64,000 bases of DNA from DASWIG01 sp965371445 (GTDB taxonomy: Bacteria > Acidobacteriota > Thermoanaerobaculia > Multivoradales > J023), in NCBI GenBank assembly GCA_965371445.1, contig CBDUYN010000023.1:1-64000 (forward strand), read 5' to 3'. How positions within the stretch are numbered: position 1 is the first letter of the stretch; each line of letters opens with the position of its first letter. Below are positions 10,804-18,109 of the stretch, one piece after another. Made by a program: the position numbers and the translations under genes. The notes below the pieces were generated by a model. That model was not told where the DNA came from and ran no database searches. It worked only from the letters and a program-made list of their open reading frames with translations.

Positions 10804-11775
10804 ATGAGCGAGCACGACCCCATCGAAACCGGACACCGCGCGCTGCGCGAGAGCTGCGGGCTCGTCGAACGCCCGGCGGATCTCGTCGAGATTCGCGACG
10901 ACGACCGGATCCGATTCCTGAACGGCTACGTCACCTGCGACTTCAAATCCCTCGGCGAGGGAGCGGGGACCTATGGCTTCGTCACCGAGGTCAAGGGCCA
11001 CATCCTGGCCGACGTCCGTGTCTTGGTCATGGAGGAGAGCCTGTGGCTCGACCTCCCGGCGGGGAAGGGCGAGGAGATCACGGCGCACTTGAAGAAATAC
11101 GTGATCGCCGACCGGGTGCACATCGTCACCCTCCCGGCGGTCTGGAAGTCCTTCACCGTCGCCGGAGCGCGGACCGCGGAGGTATTGGCGCTCGGTGAGC
11201 TGCCGGAAGACGAGTACAGCCACCTCGCCTTCGAAATCGACGGCTGTTGGCTGTGGCTCGTCCGCGAGGCGGACCTCGACGGCGTCGCGGTGTGGACCCT
11301 GTGGAGCTCCGAGCCCGAGGAGGTCCACAGAATCCTCAGCGGCCGCGGCGTTCAGACGGTGCCGCCCGAAGCCCTGGAACGGCTCCGTGTCGAAGCGGGC
11401 CGTCCGCTCTTCGGCCGCGACTTCGGTCCCGACAACTTTCCCCAGGAGACTGGAAACGACGACGCTGTCTCCTACGAGAAGGGCTGTTACCTCGGCCAGG
11501 AGGTCGTGGCCCGGATCCACCACCGGGGCGGCGTCGCCCGGCGGCTGCGGGGGCTGCGTCTCGTGGCCGGTGACGCGGTCGGGCGAAAGCTCGTCCACGA
11601 CGGCCGCGGGGCCGGCGTCGTGACGAGCGCCACGCGTTCGCCGCGCTACGGCGAGATCGGCCTCGCGATCGTCCACAAGCGCGTCGAGCCGGGCGAGAGC
11701 GTCGAGCTCGAGGGCGGCGGCACGGCCATCGTTTGTGAGCTGCCGTTTCTCCCGTTTGTTGTCGCCTCCGGTTGA
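10804..11775 (+). CDS. ygfZ: YgfZ/GcvT-like folate-binding protein
   Basis: Protein of 323 residues with the diagnostic YgfZ motif K-G-C-Y-x-G-Q-E (YEKGCYLGQEVVARIHHRG, about residues 225-243). Family members are tetrahydrofolate-dependent factors that help mature certain Fe-S proteins; the motif cysteine is required. It is followed 74 bp later by an IscA-type Fe-S carrier, so the context supports an iron-sulfur role. The whole GcvT-like fold appears present with no truncation. Confidence 0.9.
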   Translation: MSEHDPIETGHRALRESCGLVERPADLVEIRDDDRIRFLNGYVTCDFKSLGEGAGTYGFVTEVKGHILADVRVLVMEESLWLDLPAGKGEEITAHLKKYVIADRVHIVTLPAVWKSFTVAGARTAEVLALGELPEDEYSHLAFEIDGCWLWLVREADLDGVAVWTLWSSEPEEVHRILSGRGVQTVPPEALERLRVEAGRPLFGRDFGPDNFPQETGNDDAVSYEKGCYLGQEVVARIHHRGGVARRLRGLRLVAGDAVGRKLVHDGRGAGVVTSATRSPRYGEIGLAIVHKRVEPGESVELEGGGTAIVCELPFLPFVVASG

Positions 11776-11849
11776 CTTTGTCCGGCGCTCTGCGTATTTT
11801 GGAGGAGAAGGGCCGCCCTAGGCGGCCCGAGAGAAAGGAGCAGCGAACC

Positions 11850-12218
11850 ATGGCAGATCTCAATCAGGCACCGGCCGCGACCGCGGAGGTTCCGGTGAGC
11901 GTCACCCAGAAGGCCATCGACATGGTCAAGATCTCCCGCGACCAGGAGGGGATCGAGGAGACCTGCGGTCTGCGGATCGGAGTACGGGGCGGCGGCTGCA
12001 GCGGCTTTGAATACGCGCTCGACTTCGAAAAAGAACCCCGCGAAGACGACCTCGTCTACCTCCAGGGCGACTTGAAGATCATCGTCGACCCGATCAGCGC
12101 CCGCTACCTGAAGGGCACCCAGATCGACTACCAGCTGGGCATGTCGGGAGCCGGCTTCAAGTTCTCGAATCCCAACGCCGCCGGCACCTGCGGCTGCGGC
12201 TCCTCGTTCACGGTCTAG
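11850..12218 (+). CDS. IscA/ErpA-type iron-sulfur carrier
   Basis: Protein of 122 residues from ATG 11850, preceded by a strong GAAAGGAG site; the in-frame upstream extension is Arg-rich and rejected. The three invariant A-type carrier cysteines are present: one in GGGCSGFEYAL (about residue 50) and two in the C-terminal CGCGSSFTV. Function: accepts and delivers [2Fe-2S] or [4Fe-4S] clusters to apo-proteins. An N-terminal Ala/Pro-rich tail of about 15 residues is extra. Whether it is ErpA, IscA or SufA cannot be settled from sequence alone. Confidence 0.93.
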   Translation: MADLNQAPAATAEVPVSVTQKAIDMVKISRDQEGIEETCGLRIGVRGGGCSGFEYALDFEKEPREDDLVYLQGDLKIIVDPISARYLKGTQIDYQLGMSGAGFKFSNPNAAGTCGCGSSFTV

Positions 12219-12265
12219 GTCGTCGTCTTTCCACCGTCGGGGGTACCGGCCGCGGTTCCCCGGGC

Positions 12266-12973
12266 GTGAGGCTCGACTGCGTGCTGCGTGCCATCCTCTT
12301 CGACTTCAACGGTGTCCTGGTCGACGACGAGCCCATCCACCTGGAGCTGTTTCAGCGGGTCCTGGCGGAGGAGGGGATCGAGCTTTCGGCCGACGACTAC
12401 TACGAAGAGCTGGTGGGCTACGACGACGAGGACTGCTTCACGGCGGTCTACGAGACTTTTGGCCGCGAGCTCCCTCCCGAGGATCTGGCGCGTCTCGTCG
12501 CCAGGAAAGCCGAGCTCTACATGCAGCGGATCCGGAGCGGCGGCTACCCCTTCTTCGCGGGTGCCGAGGATCTGGTGCGCTCGGCGGTCGGCGCGTCCTT
12601 GCACCTGGGCGTGGTGAGCGGAGCGCTCCGCGCCGAGGTGGAAGGGGCCCTCGACCAGCTCGGCGTGCGCGAGCGCTTCAAGGCCCTGGTGGCCGCCGAG
12701 GACGTCGGGGAAGGCAAGCCCGATCCGGAGGGCTACCGCCGCGGCCTGCAGCTCTTGAACTCGGTGCCGCCCTTGCCGTCGCGCCTGCTGCATCCGCACG
12801 AGGTGCTGGTGATCGAAGACACCCCGGCGGGCCTCGCCTCGGCGGCGGCCAACGGGCTCATGACCCTGGGTGTGGCCCACACGTTCGCCGCCGAAGAGCT
12901 GACCCCGGCCGACCAGGTGGTCGCTTCCCTGGCCGAGGTCTCCTTGCCAAAGCTCCGGACGCTTTTTGCGTAA
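12266..12973 (+). CDS. HAD-family hydrolase, beta-PGM-like
   Basis: About 235 residues with a Rossmannoid HAD core. Motif I is FDFNGVLVDDEP, motif II lies in GVVSGA, motif III is the Lys in GKPDPEGY, and motif IV is VIEDTPAGLASA. This is the beta-phosphoglucomutase/phosphatase subgroup with a helical cap (about residues 25-90). The position two after the nucleophile, normally the acid/base Asp, is Asn here (D-F-N-G). That could alter or abolish phosphatase activity. The start is uncertain: GTG 12266 or GTG 12281. It lies between the Fe-S carrier and tdk, on the same strand. Confidence 0.85.
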   Translation: MRLDCVLRAILFDFNGVLVDDEPIHLELFQRVLAEEGIELSADDYYEELVGYDDEDCFTAVYETFGRELPPEDLARLVARKAELYMQRIRSGGYPFFAGAEDLVRSAVGASLHLGVVSGALRAEVEGALDQLGVRERFKALVAAEDVGEGKPDPEGYRRGLQLLNSVPPLPSRLLHPHEVLVIEDTPAGLASAAANGLMTLGVAHTFAAEELTPADQVVASLAEVSLPKLRTLFA

Positions 12974-13030
12974 CCGGCCGGATGCGATACGATGCCCGGC
13001 CCGCTCGAAGCGGTCCGGAGCCATGTAGAG

Positions 13031-13687
13031 ATGAACGAACGCTCGACAGGTCATATCGAAGTCATCACCGGAGGCATGTTCTCCGGCAAGAGCGAGGAGC
13101 TGGTACGCCGGCTGCGCCGGGCGGTCATCGCCCGCCAGCGCGTCCAGGTCTTCACCCCCGCGACCGACACCCGCTACGACAACGAACGGGTCGTCACCCG
13201 CGACAAGCGCGAGCTCGAGGCCAAGTCCGTCAAGGACGCCCGCGACCTGCGCGCCCATCTCCACTGGGGCGTCCAGGTCGTCGGCATCGACGAGGCGCAG
13301 TTCTTTGCAGATGACCTCGTCGAGCTGGTCAACGAGCTCGCCGACGCCGGCGTGCGCGTCATCGTCGCCGGGCTCGACCAGGACTTCAAGCGCCGTCCCT
13401 TCGGCCCCATGCCGCTGCTTCTGGCCACCGCCGAGTACGTCGACAAGATGCACGCCGTGTGCGTGCGCTGCGGCGCGCCGGCCCAGTACAGCCAGCGCAT
13501 CGCCGGCGGCGGCGAGCAGGTCCAGGTGGGCGACGTCGAGTACGAGGCGCGCTGCCGCGTCTGCTACAACGAGCTCCTACGGGAGGGGGAGAAGGCTGGC
13601 GTGGCGGTGGAGGGCGACCCGGAGGCTGAGCCCGTCGAGGCGCTCGGCGCCGTAGGCGGTCCGCGGGGCGGCGAGACCGATTCCTGA
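13031..13687 (+). CDS. tdk: Thymidine kinase
   Basis: Protein of 218 residues, type II thymidine kinase. P-loop GGMFSGKSEEL (about residues 14-24), DEAQFF catalytic region (about 90), lasso region with the glycine-rich turn, and zinc-binding cysteines CVRCG and CRVCYN. The reaction is ATP-dependent phosphorylation of thymidine for dTTP salvage. ATG 13031 is chosen because it places the P-loop at the usual distance; a longer in-frame start exists 39 bp upstream. The C-terminal 25 residues are a charged tail beyond the usual end. Confidence 0.95.
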   Translation: MNERSTGHIEVITGGMFSGKSEELVRRLRRAVIARQRVQVFTPATDTRYDNERVVTRDKRELEAKSVKDARDLRAHLHWGVQVVGIDEAQFFADDLVELVNELADAGVRVIVAGLDQDFKRRPFGPMPLLLATAEYVDKMHAVCVRCGAPAQYSQRIAGGGEQVQVGDVEYEARCRVCYNELLREGEKAGVAVEGDPEAEPVEALGAVGGPRGGETDS

Positions 13688-13694
13688 CGGGGCC

Positions 13695-13729
13695 GGACCC
13701 CCCGCCGGCTGGAGGGGTCCCGCGTTTTT
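13695..13729 (+). terminator. Probable rho-independent terminator after tdk
   Basis: GGACCCC (13695-13701) and GGGGTCC (13714-13720) form a 7-bp stem, followed by CGCG and a run of five T (13725-13729). It sits 8 bases after the tdk stop. The T-run is separated from the stem by four bases, so strength is uncertain. The right half of this structure is nearly identical to the 5' end of the thioesterase gene at 23.5 kb. Confidence 0.5.
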
Positions 13730-13935
13730 CGTCCCGCTATCCATGAGAGGCGTCTCCCGTTCGTTCTGACGGAGCGTAGCACGGGGCGCTTGCGGCTTCC
13801 GCTCCCAGCCGCTCCCAGGACTTGACAAGAGTAGGTGGCGGTGACAGCCTGCTCGGCAAGCAGTAGATAGCACTGATGATTTGAGGGCAACGACCTTATT
13901 TCTCAGAAGCATCTGATTGATCTGGAGATCGAGAA

Positions 13936-14580
13936 ATGAAGAAGTTGACGTTGGTGATGTGCGCCCTTCTCGTGGCTGCTCCGGCCGTCGGACAGACCCT
14001 CTACGCGACAGACGCGGGCTTGGACGCTCCGGTGCGGATGTATCCAGTAAATCGCGAGGAAGCTCTTTTTGAGAGTGGCCTCGCAGGTGAGCCTCAACCT
14101 CTGACGCTCACCTTCCGGCTGGAGAACAAGACTGGGGAGTCCGTAGAAGATGTCCTTGTCACAGCCTACGTCTTTTCCGACCAGGGGCTACCCCGAGGAT
14201 TCCATTCGTATCTCGTCCAAGAATCGATTCCTCCTCTTTCCACGACCTATTTTCACTACGTGACCGGTGAGCTCAAAGTCCATGCGGGCGATCGAGTGAT
14301 TCCGGTAGTGGAAGAGGCGCGAAGCGGCGCCAACAACTGGCGACTTGACGAGAGTTGGACTGGGGATGCGATTCTTGGCTCCACATACTTTGCAGACGAC
14401 ATCGGTCGTTTTCTCCAAAAAGGCCCCGACAGTGCCTGTGAGGGGAAGTGCGCGGCTCGGCAGACGAAGTGCGATAACAGCTGCAGCCGCTGCACAGAGT
14501 TCTCGTTTGGCTGTACTTGCGGCAGTGACGGCACGATCACCTCAACTTGCACGTGCAAGAGTTGTAAACCGGTGGTGTAG
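13936..14580 (+). CDS. Secreted protein with cysteine-rich C-terminus
   Basis: Protein of 214 residues with a clear signal peptide (MKKLTLVMCALLVAAPAVGQ). The mature part starts with a beta-rich domain containing LTFRLENKTGESVEDVLVTA, like an extracellular immunoglobulin-type module. The last 45 residues hold ten cysteines in CxC, CxxxC and CxxC spacings (CEGKCAARQTKCDNSCSRC, CTCGSDG, CTCKSC), suggesting a disulfide-bonded or metal-binding tail. A GGAG site lies upstream. Not recognised as a known family. Its base composition is lower in GC than the housekeeping genes before it, so it may be acquired. Confidence 0.7.
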   Translation: MKKLTLVMCALLVAAPAVGQTLYATDAGLDAPVRMYPVNREEALFESGLAGEPQPLTLTFRLENKTGESVEDVLVTAYVFSDQGLPRGFHSYLVQESIPPLSTTYFHYVTGELKVHAGDRVIPVVEEARSGANNWRLDESWTGDAILGSTYFADDIGRFLQKGPDSACEGKCAARQTKCDNSCSRCTEFSFGCTCGSDGTITSTCTCKSCKPVV

Positions 14581-14653
14581 CCGGGTCGTGGATTACGGCG
14601 GCGATCCGGACATCTACCACGACGGTCTCCTGAACGCTGGCGGTGCGACCGAT

Positions 14654-15745
14654 TCAAGCGATTCGACGCCGGACGGCCCTGGGCTTCGCGATCTCCCAGG
14701 GCTTGACGCGACGGAGCAGGTCGGAGTCCAACGGCTCCCACTCGTCCGTGGTGGCATGCAAGGCCGGATCCGGGCGAACGGTCCCCTGCACGTGGCCCGC
14801 GATCTGGCCGAGGACCGCCGGGGTGACCGCTCGCGCTTGGATCGCTTCGCGCCAGAGCAGAAGCGCCGACGCCGCCTCCGGAGCGTCGCCGCAGAGCGGC
14901 AGCACCAGGTACGCGTCGAGGGCCAGCTCTTCCAGCTTCGGCCAGGGCGGCTCGTCTCGTTCCAGGTAGCACAGCGCCAGGTCGATCCCGCAGCGGGCGC
15001 CGTCGATGTGCGCGCCGCGGGCGTGCAGCGTCTCTCTGGCGCCCAGGAGCAAGGCCTCGCGGGCTTCGTCGAGCTCTCCGTCGAGGGCGGCGCCGACGAG
15101 CGCCGAAGCCCAGTCGATGCGGGCGCCCGTGACCGACTTCCGCGCGATCCCCATCCGTCGCAGTTGGGTGCGCGCCTGGCTCAGAAGGCCCTGGGCCTCC
15201 ACGTACCCGCCGCCGCGTTCCATCGCGATGTGGGCCAGCGTCAGGATCGCCGACAAGTAGGTGCGGGGAGCGGCGCGAGGGTCGGGGATCAGGTCGAGCG
15301 CCCGGCGAACGTCGGCTCGGGCCTCCAGGAGCTCCAGGCGGTCGCGGCCAGGCTCCGCGGCACAGCGGGCGTAGAGGAACATGCCGCGAACGGCCAGGAT
15401 CGCGGGAAGCCCAAAATCCAGCGGCCCGGGCAAGCCGATCGGACCGTGCAACCACAACGCGATGTCTAGCAGCTTGTGTCCCGCGATCCAGTTCTGCCGA
15501 TCGAACTCAAGCAGCGCCGCATGCCAACACAGGTCTGCGATTTCAAAATCTGGAGCGTGAAGAGTTGCCCCGGACTTGAAGACACTATCCGCCGCCACGC
15601 GCCGGTCAGCGAGCCGGTAAGCGGTTCCGATGATGCCACATCCGTGGGGGCCGTACGCTGTCGGATCGTGAATCTGATCGGCTTCAACTGCCGCTCGCTT
15701 GGGATCTTCAAAGGTGAGCTTTGCCAGCGCCTCGATTCTGTCCAT
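14654..15745 (-). CDS. TPR-like helical protein, unknown function
   Basis: Protein of 363 residues, almost wholly alpha-helical with pairs of amphipathic helices (for example ILAVRGMFLYARCAAEPGRD and YLSAILTLAHIAMERGGGYV) resembling degenerate TPR units. No signal peptide, membrane helix or catalytic motif is visible, so it is probably cytoplasmic. The short leader MDRIEALAKLTFEDPKRAAV fits a genuine N-terminus, and purine-rich AGAGAGAG precedes the ATG. It converges on the Cys-rich secreted protein gene (73 bp between stops). Function not assigned. Confidence 0.65.
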   Translation of the reverse strand: MDRIEALAKLTFEDPKRAAVEADQIHDPTAYGPHGCGIIGTAYRLADRRVAADSVFKSGATLHAPDFEIADLCWHAALLEFDRQNWIAGHKLLDIALWLHGPIGLPGPLDFGLPAILAVRGMFLYARCAAEPGRDRLELLEARADVRRALDLIPDPRAAPRTYLSAILTLAHIAMERGGGYVEAQGLLSQARTQLRRMGIARKSVTGARIDWASALVGAALDGELDEAREALLLGARETLHARGAHIDGARCGIDLALCYLERDEPPWPKLEELALDAYLVLPLCGDAPEAASALLLWREAIQARAVTPAVLGQIAGHVQGTVRPDPALHATTDEWEPLDSDLLRRVKPWEIAKPRAVRRRIA

Positions 15746-16156
15746 CTCTCTCTCCCTGCCGGTTCTCGGCAGCTAGGATAGCAGAGAAGGGGGGGACTAG
15801 TTGTCCCCCCAGTGGCCCGCGGCTAACCTGCAGGAGACACGAGCGATCCGGAGGCGGCACGGACTCCTGTCTGAACCAGCATAGGGACTCTCCTTCCTGC
15901 CGACGGCCCGGCCCCGGACCCTGTGCCCAGGTCTTTGGTCGGTTCCCCCATTCTGCTTTGCCGACCAGTCGGTAGGAAACCCGAGAAGCCCTGTCAAGAC
16001 GAGACCGTATCGATTCTCTGGCGACCCTACGGCCCGACTCGTTCTCCCCACTACGCCGACCGCTAGGGATCTTCAGAGCTTGCTGGTAAGACTTCTCGTC
16101 AGCCGAAACAGCCCCTTGCCGGGCGAGAATCAACGAGAAGGGTGGAGGAACCGTGC
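15746..16156. other. Intergenic region with one perfect hairpin
   Basis: No convincing gene in these 411 bases; the one long minus-strand frame lacks protein character. A perfect 8-bp inverted repeat lies at 15790-15810 (GGGGGGAC, 5-base loop, GTCCCCCC). In the minus direction it would fall about 45 bases before the TPR-like gene start, in its leader. No T-run follows on either side. GGTGGAGG at 16141-16148 is the ribosome site of the next plus-strand gene. Promoters could not be defined. Confidence 0.5.
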
Positions 16157-16705
16157 ATGACGTGCGTAGCCGCTGTCGTATCGGGAGACACCATTTTGGC
16201 CGGCGCCGACTCCGCCGCCGGGATGGGTGAAGAGATCTACAGGCTCGACGAGCCGAAGGTCTTCGTCAGGGAACCCTACCTGCTCGGGTACTGCGGTTCC
16301 CTTCGGATCGGACAGATCCTGCGGCACCGTGTCGAGTTGCCGGAGCCGCCGGAGTCGGAGGATCTCACGCCGTTCCTGGTCCGTGAGCTGGTCCCGGCCG
16401 TGCGTCGAGCCGTCGAGGAAGAGGGCGCGGCCGGCGAAGGGAAAGCGTTTCTCGGCGAGAAGACCGTGATCCTGATCGGCTGGCGCGGCAAGCTATGGAC
16501 CCTCGGAACGGACTTGTCGATCTTCCCGGCGGGAGCGGACTTCGTGGCCATCGGCAGCGGACGGCCGCGCTCCTACGGGGCGTTCCACGCTCTGGCGGCG
16601 GCGGGGGTCGAGCCGGCTCGGCGCCGGCTCGAGCTGGCGCTCGAAGCGGCGGCCGCCTACACCTCGAACGTCCGGGCGCCGTTTCACTTCGTGACGCTGG
16701 GGTGA
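16157..16705 (+). CDS. Proteasome-like Ntn-hydrolase family protein
   Basis: Protein of 182 residues beginning MTCVAAVVSGDTILAGADSA. This matches the N-terminal strand pair of HslV/proteasome-beta-like Ntn hydrolases, with Thr2 positioned as N-terminal nucleophile after Met removal; later strands (FVAIGSGRPRSYGAFHAL, then a long helix) also fit. ATG 16157 is chosen because GGTGGAGG lies 8 bases upstream and it exposes Thr at position 2; a GTG 15 bp upstream is rejected. No HslU partner is nearby. The substrate is unknown. It converges on the DGR target gene. Confidence 0.7.
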   Translation: MTCVAAVVSGDTILAGADSAAGMGEEIYRLDEPKVFVREPYLLGYCGSLRIGQILRHRVELPEPPESEDLTPFLVRELVPAVRRAVEEEGAAGEGKAFLGEKTVILIGWRGKLWTLGTDLSIFPAGADFVAIGSGRPRSYGAFHALAAAGVEPARRRLELALEAAAAYTSNVRAPFHFVTLG

Positions 16706-16808
16706 ACGAGGGCTCCCTGCCTTCCCGTCCCGCAGATACAACAGTGGATAGGGACCCTAAGAGGGTGAGTAGGAGTGAGCTGAGCGACGAAAGAACCTCG
16801 AGGACCGG

Positions 16809-17768
16809 CTACGCCGGCTCGTCCCTCGCCTTGCTCCGCCGGTCCTCGGCCGCGTCCCGCGGCCCTCCCCGGCGCTCCGCGCCGCCTGGCTGGAGCGCAG
16901 CCTGACCTCGGGCAAGGCGGAAGCCGAGGTAGAACCAGCGGAACGAGGGGTCGTACGGGCTGCGGGACGCGGCGCGTACGAGGCGCGCGTACGAGAGCCA
17001 CGAACCACCGCGGAAGACCCGGCGCGAGCCCCGGGGTGGTCCGGTCGGATCGGTCACCGTTCCTTCCTCATAGCTTCCGTACCCGTCTTCGCACCACTCC
17101 CAGACGTTCCCCAACATGTCGTAGAGCCCCCACGGGTTGGGCTCCTTCCCCGCCACCGGTCGGGTCCCGGCCCGGGTGTGAGGGTACTGCTTCTCCGGCC
17201 AGTCGCGCGAAGGCTCGCCCTCCTCCAGCTCGAAGCTCTCACCGCTGTTGCCGCCGTACCAGGCGACGGCGGCGAGGAGCGGGGCGTTGTTTTGGCCCAG
17301 GATCCGCAGGTCGCCGGCCCAGGTCGCCGTCTCGGTGCCGGCGCGGCAGGCGTACTCCCATTCTGCTTCGGTCGGGTAGCGCGCGCCGAGCCCCGGCATC
17401 CGTTTCTCCAGGGCTTCGAAGAGCTTCCTGCCGTCGTCCCAGCTCACCTGCTCCACCGGCCGGTCGGGCGTCTGGAACCGACTCGGGTTCTCATCCATGA
17501 CCGCCTGCCACAGCGCCTGCGTGCAAGGCGTGTCGGCCAGCCAGAAGCCCCGGGTCAGAGTCACGTGGTGGCGGAGCTCGTCATCGTCCCGTCCTTCTTC
17601 CGTCTCCGGCGACCCCATCCGGAAGCTTCCCGGCTCGATCCACCGAAGCCGCTGTTCGACGCCCTCCACCGCGAACGTCACGAAGACGCCGAAGCGGTCC
17701 TCCCCCCAGCCGGACGCCCAGGCCGGTGGATGGCCGCGGTCGAGGGGATGGGAGCGGAAACGGGTCAC
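16809..17768 (-). CDS. DGR target: formylglycine-enzyme-fold (SUMF1) protein
   Basis: Protein of 319 residues with the FGE-sulfatase (C-type lectin-like) fold: FVTFAVEGVEQRLRWIEPGS, FRMGSPETEEG, TPCTQALWQAVM, YPTEAEWEYACRAGT, WGLYDMLGNVWEWCEDGYG and the closing FRGGSW ... GFRLAR. The 130-bp variable repeat encodes residues about 245-288, the surface varied in other CLec-fold DGR targets. The GTG start at 17768 overlaps the stop of the open frame carrying the template repeat (GTGA). In related proteins this fold often follows a vWA-like region; here the N-terminus begins near that linker. The protein is probably a diversified ligand-binding module rather than an active sulfatase modifier. It is the last gene of the minus-strand chain. 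Confidence 0.9.
   Translation of the reverse strand: MTRFRSHPLDRGHPPAWASGWGEDRFGVFVTFAVEGVEQRLRWIEPGSFRMGSPETEEGRDDDELRHHVTLTRGFWLADTPCTQALWQAVMDENPSRFQTPDRPVEQVSWDDGRKLFEALEKRMPGLGARYPTEAEWEYACRAGTETATWAGDLRILGQNNAPLLAAVAWYGGNSGESFELEEGEPSRDWPEKQYPHTRAGTRPVAGKEPNPWGLYDMLGNVWEWCEDGYGSYEEGTVTDPTGPPRGSRRVFRGGSWLSYARLVRAASRSPYDPSFRWFYLGFRLARGQAALQPGGAERRGGPRDAAEDRRSKARDEPA
16872..16898 (-). other. Hairpin just downstream of the variable repeat
   Basis: Eight bases after the 3' end of the variable repeat on the coding strand, GCGCTCC pairs with GGAGCGC (7 bp), with an inner GCC/GGC helix closing a 4-base loop. DGRs such as that of Bordetella phage carry a hairpin or cruciform a few bases beyond the IMH that boosts retrohoming; position and size fit. 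This exact structure is not found beside the template repeat. Confidence 0.55.
16907..17036 (-). repeat. DGR variable repeat (VR)
   Basis: This 130-bp segment aligns without gaps to 17944-18073 (offset 1037 bp). I count 21 mismatches; each falls where the coding strand of the template has A (T on the plus strand). The 102 non-adenine template positions are all identical. At protein level 13 codons change, mainly template Asn (AAC) codons to Phe, Tyr, Leu, Arg or Ser. The GC-rich 3' end (coding strand, about 22 bp) is the presumed IMH. The pattern is diagnostic of adenine-specific mutagenic retrohoming. Confidence 0.95.
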
Positions 17769-18109
17769 GGCCGGTCGGCCTCCGAAAGATCCGGCCGCCG
17801 GCGAGCCTTCGCGGCGGCGGCCACCGCCCTACCGGCACAGCGGCGGCCGAGGGGATGTTCGCCGTCCGCCATCGGGCAAGAGCCCGCGCGGACGGACCGG
17901 ACCGCGGCCGGGTCAGGTGTGGGCCGTCCGGCCCGCGTCTGCGCTCGGGCAAGGCGGAAGCCGAGGTTGTTCCAGCGGTTCGAGGGGTCGTTCGGGTTGC
18001 GGTACGCGGCGCGTACGTTGCGCGCGTTCGATTTCCACGAACCACCGCGGTTGACCCGGTTCGAGCCCTTGTGGCCGCGCCCGTTCTGGCCATCATAACG
18101 CCTAGGCAT
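17765..18109 (-). other. Open frame carrying the template repeat
   Basis: A 114-codon frame runs from ATG 18109 (overlapping the HRDC stop by 8 bases) through the template repeat to a TGA that overlaps the GTG start of the target gene. Its product would start MPRRYDGQNGRGHKG and contain an Asn-rich copy of the target C-terminus; beyond the repeat it is Arg/Ala-rich low complexity. It may simply be an open by-product of the repeat, but the overlaps on both sides could couple translation down to the target gene. Whether a protein is made is unknown. Confidence 0.4.
17944..18073 (-). repeat. DGR template repeat (TR)
   Basis: The 130-bp donor of the variable repeat. On the coding strand it has 28 adenines, many in AAC codons, the arrangement that lets A-to-N mutagenesis reach many amino acids while avoiding stops. 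Twenty-one of the 28 adenines differ in the variable repeat. It lies 28 bases after the HRDC accessory gene and upstream of the target gene, on the same strand. Normally the template RNA is copied by an adjacent reverse transcriptase; none is present here. Confidence 0.95.

Noticed and set aside
12215..13453. 412-codon minus-strand frame
   Set aside because: Lies antisense to the HAD and tdk genes, both with complete motifs.
15790..15810. Terminator
   Set aside because: Perfect GC stem but no T-run on either strand and no gene ending at it.
15708..16133. 141-codon minus-strand frame in the intergenic region
   Set aside because: Contains no protein-like pattern and runs into the TPR-like gene start.
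16801..16846. Inverted repeat AGGACCGGC/GCCGGTCCT as terminator of the DGR target
   Set aside because: Arms are perfect, but the stem includes the stop codon and no T-run follows; left as possible coincidence of GC-rich sequence.
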